Shown one piece after another: positions 45,149 through 53,840 of a stretch of 61,967 nucleotides of DNA (position 1 is its first letter; each line of letters opens with the position of its first letter). The notes below the pieces were generated by a model. The model did not search any database. It saw only the letters and a list, made by a program, of their open reading frames with translations, and was not told the origin of the DNA. The stretch is from positions 1 to 61,967 of the forward strand of contig CAJXMF010000009.1 in assembly GCA_913056195.1 (NCBI GenBank), read 5' to 3'. The DNA is from an uncultured Methylococcaceae bacterium. GTDB taxonomy: Bacteria > Pseudomonadota > Gammaproteobacteria > Methylococcales > Methylomonadaceae. Made by a program: the position numbers and the translations under genes.

Positions 45149-45839
45149 CTGGTTTAAATTTATACAGGGTAGACTGTTTCCACCGACATGCATTCTGTGC
45201 GATGACAGCGGATTTGATCATAAAGATATCTGCACCGCGTGTTATGCCGATTTGATGTTAAACACAGTCCATTGCCGCCGCTGTGCAACGCCTTTAATAT
45301 CCAAGGCAGACCATAGGCAATTATGCGGCCAATGTTTGAAAAAACCACCGCGCTATCAACAGGTAAGTGCGCCTTTTTTATATCAACACAGCATGCGATG
45401 GTTGATTACCGGCCTGAAATTTCATCGACAAATCAAAAATGCGCACTTGCTGGGCCAACTCTTTGTCGATAACGTCCCTCACGATCATCCTTTGCCTGAT
45501 TTTATCGTCCCCGTTCCACTACATCCTAAACGCTATCGCGAGCGGGGCTTTAATCAATCACAGGAAATTGCTACAACGGTCGCTCGTCAGCTTGGGGTTC
45601 CGCTGCACCTTACTCTCTGTCGACGCATTAAATACACCCCGCCGCAAAGCCTTTTGCACGCTAAACAACGGCATAAAAACATTCGCAATGCCTTTAGCGT
45701 CAGCGCATTCCCGCAAGGTTCCAATATCGTTATTTTCGATGATGTGATGACAACAGGTGCCACAGTCTCTGAGCTGGTGAAGGTTTTAAAGCAGGCAGGC
45801 GCGGGCAATGTCTGGATTTGGGTGTGTGCACGAGCGTGA
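45138..45839 (+). CDS. comF: ComF-family phosphoribosyltransferase-like protein
   Basis: 233-residue ComF protein. Four Cys pairs at the N-terminus (CILCDDSG, ICTACYAD, CRRCATP, LCGQCLKK; residues about 14-65) suit zinc binding. A PRTase domain follows with VPVPLHPKRYRERGFNQS near 125-142 and the PRPP loop IFDDVMTTGATVSEL near 200-214. ComF is needed for DNA uptake in naturally competent bacteria. It is divergent from bioB, as often seen in gammaproteobacteria. Confidence 0.9.
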   Translation: MVNNWFKFIQGRLFPPTCILCDDSGFDHKDICTACYADLMLNTVHCRRCATPLISKADHRQLCGQCLKKPPRYQQVSAPFLYQHSMRWLITGLKFHRQIKNAHLLGQLFVDNVPHDHPLPDFIVPVPLHPKRYRERGFNQSQEIATTVARQLGVPLHLTLCRRIKYTPPQSLLHAKQRHKNIRNAFSVSAFPQGSNIVIFDDVMTTGATVSELVKVLKQAGAGNVWIWVCARA

Positions 45840-45856
45840 CAGAGAACCTGTGCCGA

Positions 45857-47242
45857 TCAATGCCCGGTTAAATGATATTTCTGTACGCGATAACGTAAGG
45901 TTTCGCGGGTTGTCCCCAACATACGAGCGGCAGCGGTGACATTATGATCGGTTTTATCCAGTACCTTCTGGATGATGAATTTCTCCATGTCTTGTAAACT
46001 CAAACTGCCATCAAGCGGTAATAAAATACCCGCATCACTGACGGGTTCAATGCCTGGCGTATCGGCCGGTAACGCCAGTTGTAGCCACTGTTCAGGAAAT
46101 TCTTCACCCGATGCCAATAACACACAACGTTCTATAATATTGCGTAATTCCCTGACATTTCCTGGCCAATCATAATTTTCCAGTTTATGCCAGACGCGAT
46201 CTGGAATATGTCGTACCTGTTTATCTGACTTGGTATTGTTTTCAGCGACAAACTGATGAACCAGGTCGGGCAAATCTTCCATCCTGTCTCGTAAAGGTGG
46301 AATCTGTATATTGATGACATTCAGTCGGTGGTATAAATCTTCTCTAAACTGGCCTTCTTTGACGCGCTGACGCAAATCCTGATGCGTAGCGGCGATAATT
46401 TGCACATCGACATCAATTTCCTGTTCGCCGCCGAGCCGACGGATACGCAACTCTTCCACAGCCTTGAGCAACTTACCTTGCAATTCTAAATCCATTTCGC
46501 CGATTTCATCGAGAAACAAGGTTCCAGAATGCGCCAACTCAAACATACCACGACGGCGTTTTTTAGCACCGGTAAACGCCCCCGCCTCATAGCCAAATAA
46601 TTCCGCTTCCAACAATTCATGCGGTAACGCGGCGCAATTGATTTCAATCAACGGCATGTTCGCACGACGCCCGGAATAATGCAGCACCTTGGCGATCAGC
46701 CCCTTACCGGTTCCGGTTTCGCCGGTGATAATTAAACTTGAAAATGGCACTTTGGTCATTTGCTGAACCATTTCCCGCAATTGCTGCATGGCCGAACTTT
46801 TACCGCTCAAGGCACTGAGGGTATAGCGACTGTTTTGACGTTGTGTTTCGTTCTCCAATCGACGCTGAATACGGGCACTACGCGCAGCACCTTCGACCAG
46901 CATATTCAATCGTTCAAGATCGCAGGGCTTTTCAATAAAATCATAGGCACCCAGTCGCACCGCACGAACCGAGTCGGATACACTGCCAAAACCGGTTAAA
47001 AAAAGCCATTCGCAACGCGGTAATCGATCTTTACAGTGCGCCATAAAATCCAGCGCATTGCCATCCGGCAAATTCATATCGGATAAGATGACCAGCGGAT
47101 CAATATGTTGCTTGTCCAGCAATGATTTAGCTGTCGCTAAATCGCGAGCAATCTGAACTTCCCAGCCCTTCTTCTGAAAATAGCGGGCGACTTCATTGCT
47201 CAGCAATACTTCATCTTCAATCAATAACAAACTGTTTTTCAT
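45857..47242 (-). CDS. Sigma-54-dependent NtrC-type response regulator of the Ehr-like operon
   Basis: 461-residue activator: receiver (1-120; Glu10-Asp11 pocket, phospho-acceptor Asp in LSDMNLPDG near 55, Lys in IEKPCD near 105), AAA+ domain (about 140-375; Walker A GETGTGKG near 171, sigma-54 loop GAFTGA near 220, Walker B LFLDEIGEMD near 243) and a Fis-type helix-turn-helix (VTAAARMLGTTRETLRYRVQ near 435-455). It can open only sigma-54 promoters, and one lies ahead of the operon it ends. Its start overlaps the kinase stop by four bases. Confidence 0.92.
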   Translation of the reverse strand: MKNSLLLIEDEVLLSNEVARYFQKKGWEVQIARDLATAKSLLDKQHIDPLVILSDMNLPDGNALDFMAHCKDRLPRCEWLFLTGFGSVSDSVRAVRLGAYDFIEKPCDLERLNMLVEGAARSARIQRRLENETQRQNSRYTLSALSGKSSAMQQLREMVQQMTKVPFSSLIITGETGTGKGLIAKVLHYSGRRANMPLIEINCAALPHELLEAELFGYEAGAFTGAKKRRRGMFELAHSGTLFLDEIGEMDLELQGKLLKAVEELRIRRLGGEQEIDVDVQIIAATHQDLRQRVKEGQFREDLYHRLNVINIQIPPLRDRMEDLPDLVHQFVAENNTKSDKQVRHIPDRVWHKLENYDWPGNVRELRNIIERCVLLASGEEFPEQWLQLALPADTPGIEPVSDAGILLPLDGSLSLQDMEKFIIQKVLDKTDHNVTAAARMLGTTRETLRYRVQKYHLTGH

Positions 47243-48627
47243 TGCAAATCGCTTAAGCTCAGATGCACACAGGCCAACCCCTGTTCCGTATTAGACACGC
47301 GCAAATCACCGCCATGTGCTCTGGCAAACCGTAATACCATAGGCAAACCCAGACCCGTACCATGTTTTTTATGGCTGGCAAAGGGGCGAATTCCCTGTTG
47401 CAAAAATGTATCAGAAAAACCGGCACCGGTATCGAGTACTTCAATAATAAGCTGCTTGTTTTCAATGCTTGCCCGAACGATAACCGTTCCAGCCTGATCG
47501 CCAATGGATTGTATTGCATTCAAAATCAAGTTTAACAAGACCTGGCGTAATTCATTTTTAGGCAAAAACACCTCAACAGCTGGATCGCATTCCAGCTTGA
47601 TATGGATTTTTTCATCAATCTGATAGTTTAATAAGGTAATGAGATCCTTAATCCAGTCATATAAAATAAAGTGGGTGGGTTGCTCGGGCTGCTGCCTGGA
47701 ATAGACCAATAAATCATTTAAACGCCCGGTCAGGCGCTTGATCTCATTATGCACCAATTGCAAGCGTTCAGTCATATCCCTATCCTGACAATCCTGACAT
47801 ATATTTTCCAACGCAACCTGTATGCCTGCTAGCGGGTTACGTAATTCATGTGCCGCACTGGCCGCCAACTCACCAACGGCCGCTAAACGTTCTGCGCGTG
47901 CCAGACTATGACTTTGTTCCAACAGGCTATGGGTGGCCTGACGGACTTCCTGTTCCAGCGAGGCGGTATGTTGCCTATGCTCCTGCTCCAGTTCGCGCAA
48001 GCGATTGACCAGATGATTATAGCTATCGAACAAGGCTTTTATGGCCGGATCGGTTTTACCCGGCTCCACCGGTTGCCGGTTACCTTCGGCCAGACGGGTT
48101 AACAAGCGCTCCAGGTTGTTGATAGGCTCTGCCACGAAACGCTTGAAATAAAACCGTCCAACTAATAAAAACAACAACACGACGCCTGTCGGCACTAAAA
48201 TGGCCAGCTTCAGTTCGAGTTCGTTATTGGCATAAATCTTGTTGAGCAGCCTTTCCTCTGCTTTGAGTTGAGCCGATAAGACTTTATGTAAAACCGGCAG
48301 AAGGGTGTTTTTATCAATGCGACCGGCCTGATGCGACAAGATACTCTGAAGCTGCTCCAGCAATATCCGGGTTTCGTCCGGTATTTGAGGCTGATGATGT
48401 AAAAATGCCTGCAATAATTTTTGTTTAGCGGGCTTACTGGGTGTTTGGTCTTGCAAAATAAACAATAATTGCTCTAACTGATGGCTTTGAACAATCTCCT
48501 GTTTAAGGCGATCGAAGCGCTGAAGATTTCTCCAGCTCATTCCGCTTAAAGCCACTAATTCACTTAAGACCAGAATGCCCAGTAACAGGCCAATCACGGC
48601 AACTGGCCTGTAAATTAAACGATTCAT
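47239..48627 (-). CDS. Sensor histidine kinase of the Ehr-like operon
   Basis: 462-residue membrane kinase: helix near 9-28, a helical periplasmic sensor of about 115 residues, helix near 147-165, HAMP, then HisKA (SAAHELRNPLAGIQVALENI near 255-274) and HATPase_c (NLILNAIQSIGDQAG near 383, EVLDTGAGFS, GTGLGLPMVLRFARAHGG near 430). It pairs with the NtrC-type regulator encoded next. It begins two bases after the HyfI-like gene, so the sensor is made with the complex. Its ligand is unknown. Confidence 0.9.
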   Translation of the reverse strand: MNRLIYRPVAVIGLLLGILVLSELVALSGMSWRNLQRFDRLKQEIVQSHQLEQLLFILQDQTPSKPAKQKLLQAFLHHQPQIPDETRILLEQLQSILSHQAGRIDKNTLLPVLHKVLSAQLKAEERLLNKIYANNELELKLAILVPTGVVLLFLLVGRFYFKRFVAEPINNLERLLTRLAEGNRQPVEPGKTDPAIKALFDSYNHLVNRLRELEQEHRQHTASLEQEVRQATHSLLEQSHSLARAERLAAVGELAASAAHELRNPLAGIQVALENICQDCQDRDMTERLQLVHNEIKRLTGRLNDLLVYSRQQPEQPTHFILYDWIKDLITLLNYQIDEKIHIKLECDPAVEVFLPKNELRQVLLNLILNAIQSIGDQAGTVIVRASIENKQLIIEVLDTGAGFSDTFLQQGIRPFASHKKHGTGLGLPMVLRFARAHGGDLRVSNTEQGLACVHLSLSDLQ

Positions 48628-48629
48628 CG

Positions 48630-49178
48630 TTATTTTTGACGGGCATCAGACGGTTGTGATCGCGTTTTTGCACCGTTTATCAAGCCCAATATGCCTTTAA
48701 GCAACATTTCCGGCGTCGGCGGGCAACCTGGGATGGCCACATCCACCGGAACCACCTTATCGACACTGCCACAGCATGCGTAGCTCTCGCCAAATTCACC
48801 CCCACATACGGCACAATCGCCCGCGGCAATCACCCATTTAGGTTCGGGCGTAGCCTGCCAGACTCTTAACAAAGCACTTTGCATATGACGCGATACCGGC
48901 CCTGTCACTAATAACACATCAGCGTGACGCGGTGAGGCAGCAAAATGAATGCCAAAGCGTTCAATGTCATATATCGGGTTGTTTAACGCATGAATTTCCA
49001 ATTCGCAGCCATTACAAGAACCGGCATCAACCGCACGAATCGCCAAACTGCCTTTAAAATGGCGGTCAATCTGCTGTTTAACCTCAATCCCCAGTTGTTC
49101 CAGTTCATCGGCAGCGGGTTTCTTGATTCGTTCTGTTACCACACCGGTTTTCAATGTTTTACTAAACAATCTCAACAT
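48630..49178 (-). CDS. HyfI/NuoB-like small subunit of the Ehr-like complex
   Basis: 182-residue cytosolic Fe-S protein homologous to the small subunit of group 4 hydrogenases and NuoB. The four ligands of the proximal [4Fe-4S] cluster appear intact: GSCNGCELE near 53-61, GDCAVCGGEFGES near 117, and PGCPPTPE near 149; two more Cys lie in YACCGS. So it can still carry electrons. It follows the HyfG-like gene by nine bases and precedes the kinase gene. Confidence 0.87.
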   Translation of the reverse strand: MLRLFSKTLKTGVVTERIKKPAADELEQLGIEVKQQIDRHFKGSLAIRAVDAGSCNGCELEIHALNNPIYDIERFGIHFAASPRHADVLLVTGPVSRHMQSALLRVWQATPEPKWVIAAGDCAVCGGEFGESYACCGSVDKVVPVDVAIPGCPPTPEMLLKGILGLINGAKTRSQPSDARQK

Positions 49179-49187
49179 GATAATTCC

Positions 49188-50762
49188 TTATAAATCGTGG
49201 CCGGAATACGAGCCATTCAATGATTTATTACAAACCGGAAAATCCGGCACGATATTGTTCAACACAATTTTTTCCAATGCCGGCCAATTCACACAGCTCG
49301 GATCCCGTGCATAAAATCGACTGATACGATTATCCTCGTCAAAGCGCACATAGCTGATAATTTCACCGCGCCAGCCATCGATCATCGCCAGCCCTTCAGC
49401 GTTGGCCTGTGGTGTTTTCCAGTCTGCTTTGATATCACCGTCTGGCAACTGACTCAGCATTTGCTGAAGCAACTTAATAGAGGCGAAAATTTCCTTCACT
49501 CTGACCCAGACACGCGAAGCCACATCACCCTGCTCTTCCAAAACGGCATCAATTTGCAAGGTATGATATGGCGCATAAGGCTTATCCCGACGCACATCGA
49601 AATCCTGACTACTAGCGCGACCGACATAGCCTACGACACCAAAATCCTGCGCGGTTTGTGGCGATAAATAACCCGCTGTGTAAAGCCGGTCTTCCAATGA
49701 GGAATTCATATCGATTGCCGGCACAATATCATCGAGCTCCTGGCGCAATGTTTTCAATGCCTGTAATTGCCGTTCACAGGCATCCTGATTGATATCGTGA
49801 CTGACGCCGCCCGGAACGATATAGTCCATCATTAAACGATGACCGAAGTCTTGAAGTTGTGGCCTGAGCCACTGCTCCCTAAGTCTTGAAAACTGCATTT
49901 GGGCGAAGGCAAAACCGACATCGTTGCAAATTGCACCAATATCGCCGAGATGATTGGCTATTCGCTCCCGTTCACAGGCGATACCACGTAGCCAGGCCGC
50001 CCGTGATGGAATGTCAACAGATGCCGCCTGCTCCATCGCCTGGCAGGCCGCCCAGGCATGTGCGACCGTGCTATCGCCTGAAATCCGTGCCGCCAGTCGC
50101 GCCAGTTTTTCAGGGCTGCGCTGGACAGCGAGCTTTTCAATGCCTTTATGCACATACCCTAAGTGCTCTTCCAGATTCAAAATGGTTTCACCGACCGCTT
50201 GAAAGCGAAAATGTCCAGGCTCAATAATGCCCGCATGAACCGGGCCAACCGGGATTTCATACACGCCATGTCCGCGCGCTTTAACAAACGCATAATCCAT
50301 ATCGGGCGGTGTAATGTCCTGAGGCTGACCGCTCAATGGAAAGTCCTTTCTCAGTGGATACTCATGTTTCTGCCAGGCCTGATGCTTAAGCCAGGGTCTG
50401 TGATCAGGGCAATCTGTAAAATGAACCCCTAACAAATCCCGTGTATGCCGCTCACTACGGTTGGCGGCCGCATAAATGGTCGATTGTGAGGGCAATTGCA
50501 GATGTTGTTCAGCAACTGTTGTTCTCAACAACACATAATCGCCGTCTTTTTCCAGCAAGGCATTAACATTAAAACTGTCTTCGAGCTGCTCTGCCCAACC
50601 GGCCACCCAGCGTGCGGACAGCTCTTTAGCCAACTCGGCGGCTCGCTGCCATTGTGAGGATTCGATCTGCCACAGTGGTGTATCCTGAATAGAAGATGAC
50701 GTGTGACTGATCTGATTACTCGACAGCAACTGTGAATACATATCGCGCCATGACTGACTCAT
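49188..50762 (-). CDS. HyfG/NuoCD-like large subunit lacking the NiFe ligands
   Basis: 524-residue protein: N-terminal NuoC-like part (about 60-160; ERHTRDLLGVHFTDCPDHRPWL) and a NuoD/hydrogenase-large-subunit part (about 165-524; GPVHAGIIEPGHFRF near 173). Hydrogenases hold NiFe with R-x-CGxC near here and DPCxxC at the C-terminus. This protein has RISGDSTVAH (Ser228, Ser231) and DPSCVNW (Ser489, Asn492). So no NiFe site can form, and it is best placed with Ehr-type subunits. It overlaps the HyfF-like gene by four bases. Confidence 0.87.
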   Translation of the reverse strand: MSQSWRDMYSQLLSSNQISHTSSSIQDTPLWQIESSQWQRAAELAKELSARWVAGWAEQLEDSFNVNALLEKDGDYVLLRTTVAEQHLQLPSQSTIYAAANRSERHTRDLLGVHFTDCPDHRPWLKHQAWQKHEYPLRKDFPLSGQPQDITPPDMDYAFVKARGHGVYEIPVGPVHAGIIEPGHFRFQAVGETILNLEEHLGYVHKGIEKLAVQRSPEKLARLAARISGDSTVAHAWAACQAMEQAASVDIPSRAAWLRGIACERERIANHLGDIGAICNDVGFAFAQMQFSRLREQWLRPQLQDFGHRLMMDYIVPGGVSHDINQDACERQLQALKTLRQELDDIVPAIDMNSSLEDRLYTAGYLSPQTAQDFGVVGYVGRASSQDFDVRRDKPYAPYHTLQIDAVLEEQGDVASRVWVRVKEIFASIKLLQQMLSQLPDGDIKADWKTPQANAEGLAMIDGWRGEIISYVRFDEDNRISRFYARDPSCVNWPALEKIVLNNIVPDFPVCNKSLNGSYSGHDL

Positions 50763-52222
50763 AATGGTGCACTCCCTGAAATTAAAATCGTCGTCTGATT
50801 AAACCAGTCTGATAACGATTGTGGAATAGAAAGACCCAACCATAAAACCAGAACCAAATGGATAATCACTGGCCATAAATTAGCTTCAACGGCCTGCTGA
50901 CCTTCCGGTCGTTTACCGTAAACCATAGGCTGAATATTGCGAAATAAACCGGCACAGGCCAAACCGATACCCAGCAACAGAAATGGGGTTAACCAAGGAT
51001 AACTTTGCATCGTTGCCAGCAATACCAAAAACTCACTGGTAAAGACGCCAAAAGGCGGAAAGCCGGCAATGGCCAGGGTTCCAATTAGCAATCCCCAACC
51101 CACACTGGGCTGCGTTTTAATCAACCCGCGGATTTTGTCGATTTGCTGAGTGCCTGCGATCTGGGCGGCATGACCAACCGTGACAAAAATAGCCGATTTA
51201 GTTAATGAATGCACCGTCATATGCAATAGGGCCGCGAATGTTGAAAAGGGCGTACCCATACCAAATGCAAACGTCATCAGCCCCATATGTTCGACCGATG
51301 AATAACTGAATAATCGTTTTATATCCTGCTGCCGATGCAAAAAAATGGCCGCGACAAGAAACGACAACAAACCAAAACCCATCATCAAATAGCCTGCAAT
51401 ATTCGTTTGTGTCGTGCCATCGACGATCATTTTATTCCGAACGACCGCATACAAGGCATCATTCAACAATAGCCCTGACAACACAGCCGACATCGGCGTT
51501 GGCCCTTCCGAATGCGCATCGGGTAACCAGTTATGCAGCGGCACCAGGCCGATTTTGGTGCCATAACCGACCAACATGAAAACAAATGATATTTCCATGA
51601 TTTCAGGATTCAACTGGCTGGCATTTTCAATCAGTACCGTCCAGTTCAAGGCATTCTCGGCATCGCTGATCTGCATCGCTGCATAATACAGCAAAACCGT
51701 ACCAAACATAGCCTGGGCAATACCAACACCACATAAAATAAAGTATTTCCAGGCCGCTTCGATTGATTCCGGCGTCCGATACAGACTCACCAACAATACC
51801 GTCGCCAGTGTCGCCGCTTCCATTGCCACCCATAATATCCCCATATTATTGGTAGTCAGCACCAAATACATGGCAAACATAAAGCCTTGATACATCGAAT
51901 AATACAAGCGTAAGCGTTTTTCGGTCAGACGCCCTTTTTGTTGTTCATGCCGCATATAGGGCGCGGAAAAAATCGACGTTGTCAAACCAACAAAAGCGGT
52001 CAGAACAATCAAATAGACATTGAAGGAGTCGACTAGAAAATAAAGCCCTTCAGACACCAAAGTTCCGGATTTATGCACATTCAACGCCAGCCAGAATGAC
52101 ATTAACAAAGCAAAGGCGTTAAATTTGATATTGATCCGACCAATACGCGGCCTGTGCCCGAACAGGGCGAAAAAAACGACGCCAACCAAGGGCATCAATA
52201 ACAATAAATACGCCGCAATCAT
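50759..52222 (-). CDS. HyfF/NuoN-like membrane subunit
   Basis: 487-residue antiporter-like subunit with about 14 hydrophobic segments. The ion-channel residues of the family are visible in YYSMYQGFMFAMYLVL near 108, GYGTKIGLVPLHNWLPDAHSE near 218-238 (Lys, His, and the PDAHxE motif) and LLHMTVHSLTKSAIF near 332-346. It should carry H+ or Na+ across the membrane. It overlaps its neighbours by four bases on each side. Confidence 0.9.
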   Translation of the reverse strand: MIAAYLLLLMPLVGVVFFALFGHRPRIGRINIKFNAFALLMSFWLALNVHKSGTLVSEGLYFLVDSFNVYLIVLTAFVGLTTSIFSAPYMRHEQQKGRLTEKRLRLYYSMYQGFMFAMYLVLTTNNMGILWVAMEAATLATVLLVSLYRTPESIEAAWKYFILCGVGIAQAMFGTVLLYYAAMQISDAENALNWTVLIENASQLNPEIMEISFVFMLVGYGTKIGLVPLHNWLPDAHSEGPTPMSAVLSGLLLNDALYAVVRNKMIVDGTTQTNIAGYLMMGFGLLSFLVAAIFLHRQQDIKRLFSYSSVEHMGLMTFAFGMGTPFSTFAALLHMTVHSLTKSAIFVTVGHAAQIAGTQQIDKIRGLIKTQPSVGWGLLIGTLAIAGFPPFGVFTSEFLVLLATMQSYPWLTPFLLLGIGLACAGLFRNIQPMVYGKRPEGQQAVEANLWPVIIHLVLVLWLGLSIPQSLSDWFNQTTILISGSAPL

Positions 52223-52896
52223 TGATCCACCTCATTTAATCGATTCATTTGATCCACATCCAGACTATCGATGCTGCTACTGATATGCAAAAAGAAAATA
52301 CCAAATAAAATAGCTGCAACTAACACATCAAAAGCAATACCCAGCTCTACGACCATCGGCATACCGCGGGTCGATACAATAGCAGCAAAAAACAAACCAT
52401 TTTCAATCGACATAAACCCCACCACATGAGCTATCGCATGATGGCGGGAAATCATCAGCAACATGCCTAACAACACCAAAGACAACCCGACTGCCAGGGC
52501 GTTGACCAATACGACAGAGCTATTTTGAATAACCGGGTGCAAAACATAATAGCTGAATACAACAAGCGTCGCGCCGCCGAGCATCACCGCCGTACTGTTT
52601 TTCAAGGTTTCGACATCGCGATGCAGGTTCAATTTGTAAACCTGCTTCTGCAACATCCATGGAATCAAAAAAACCTTAAGCACCAAGGTAATCGCAGCCG
52701 AAATATATAAGTGAGAATTTTCCATGCTGTAACCGGCCAGAGCTGTTGCCAACACCAGTAACAGACCTTGCAGCGCGAAAACAAAAATCAACCGCAACAA
52801 CCGACCCTGCCCCAACATTAAAAATGAGGTCAGTCCAATCAACGCCGCAATCGATAAAACGCCTTGCGTATAAAAATCCAGTTTAATCAGTTCCAT
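52219..52896 (-). CDS. HyfE-like membrane subunit
   Basis: 225-residue membrane protein with six or seven helices, matching the size and place of HyfE (a NuoK-like C-terminal half: HAIAHVVGFMSIENGLFFAAI near 152-172, followed by LGIAFDVLVAAILFGIF). Part of the membrane arm of the complex. It shares one base with the HyfC-like gene stop. Confidence 0.87.
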   Translation of the reverse strand: MELIKLDFYTQGVLSIAALIGLTSFLMLGQGRLLRLIFVFALQGLLLVLATALAGYSMENSHLYISAAITLVLKVFLIPWMLQKQVYKLNLHRDVETLKNSTAVMLGGATLVVFSYYVLHPVIQNSSVVLVNALAVGLSLVLLGMLLMISRHHAIAHVVGFMSIENGLFFAAIVSTRGMPMVVELGIAFDVLVAAILFGIFFLHISSSIDSLDVDQMNRLNEVDQ

Positions 52897-53840
52897 TAGC
52901 GTGATGCCTCCAAAATAATATGACTCAACAAACCCAACAGCCCCAACAAATAAGCAAAGCTTAAAAATTCCTGAACGCGAAACAAGCGCATTTTAGCCAG
53001 AGCCGTTTCTGTAATGGCCAGAAATACAGCCAAAACCGCCAGTTTTAATAACAACCATAACAGCGCCGTCCCTAAAGCCGAGGGCGCAAAATCAACGGCA
53101 ATCCCCCACGGAAAAAAGATATTGCTGATGAGTACGCCGTACAACATTAACTTGATGGCGCTGGCCCATTCAATCAGTGCCAGGTGGCGGCCACTGTATT
53201 CCAGAATCATCGCTTCATGGATCATGGTCAATTCCAGATGTGTTGCCGGATTATCGACCGGGATACGACCTGTTTCGGCAATAGCCACCAGAATCATCGC
53301 AAACAATGCAAACACAAATGATGGCCGCAGCACCATACCCTGATCCAGTACATAACCGATGGCACTGGCCAGATTAGTGCTGGAGGCCGCCATGGTCAGC
53401 GTAAAAATCGCCATTAACATGGCAGGCTCTGCCAGTGTCGAAACGGTCATCTCACGGGAGGCACCCATGCCACCGAATGCCGTACCGACATCCATGCCAG
53501 CCAAGGCCTGAAAAAAACGTGCGATAGCAAAAAAACCCACCAACACAATCACGTCGGCACTCGCTGCAGTGGGCAAATCGATACTGATTAACGGCACCAC
53601 CGATGCCGCTAAAATCATCGCAGAAAATACGATATACGGCGTTGCGATAAACAACCATGATGCGGTATGTGAAACGACAGGTTGTTTATGTGTTAATTTC
53701 AGCAAATCCCGATAAGGCTGAAGTAACGAAGGTGCCTTGCGATTTTGCAATCGACATTTCCACCATTTGACCCATCCCACCAGCAATGGCGCCAACACAA
53801 TAAACAACAGCGTTTGTATAAAAGCAAAAATCCAATTCAT
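52896..53840 (-). CDS. HyfC/NuoH-like membrane subunit
   Basis: 314-residue subunit with about eight helices; it anchors the soluble arm to the membrane. Family motifs: KCRLQNRKAPSLLQPYRDLLKL near 28-49, GMDVGTAFGGMGASREM near 114-130, ETGRIPVDNPATHLELTMIHE near 189-209 with the conserved acidic residues of the quinone/proton pathway. It shares one base with the HyfB-like gene. Confidence 0.92.
   Translation of the reverse strand: MNWIFAFIQTLLFIVLAPLLVGWVKWWKCRLQNRKAPSLLQPYRDLLKLTHKQPVVSHTASWLFIATPYIVFSAMILAASVVPLISIDLPTAASADVIVLVGFFAIARFFQALAGMDVGTAFGGMGASREMTVSTLAEPAMLMAIFTLTMAASSTNLASAIGYVLDQGMVLRPSFVFALFAMILVAIAETGRIPVDNPATHLELTMIHEAMILEYSGRHLALIEWASAIKLMLYGVLISNIFFPWGIAVDFAPSALGTALLWLLLKLAVLAVFLAITETALAKMRLFRVQEFLSFAYLLGLLGLLSHIILEASR

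Noticed and set aside
49188-50762. Annotating the HyfG-like gene as a hydrogenase or formate hydrogenlyase large subunit
   Set aside because: Both NiFe cysteine pairs are missing and no hydrogenase maturation genes are present in the window.
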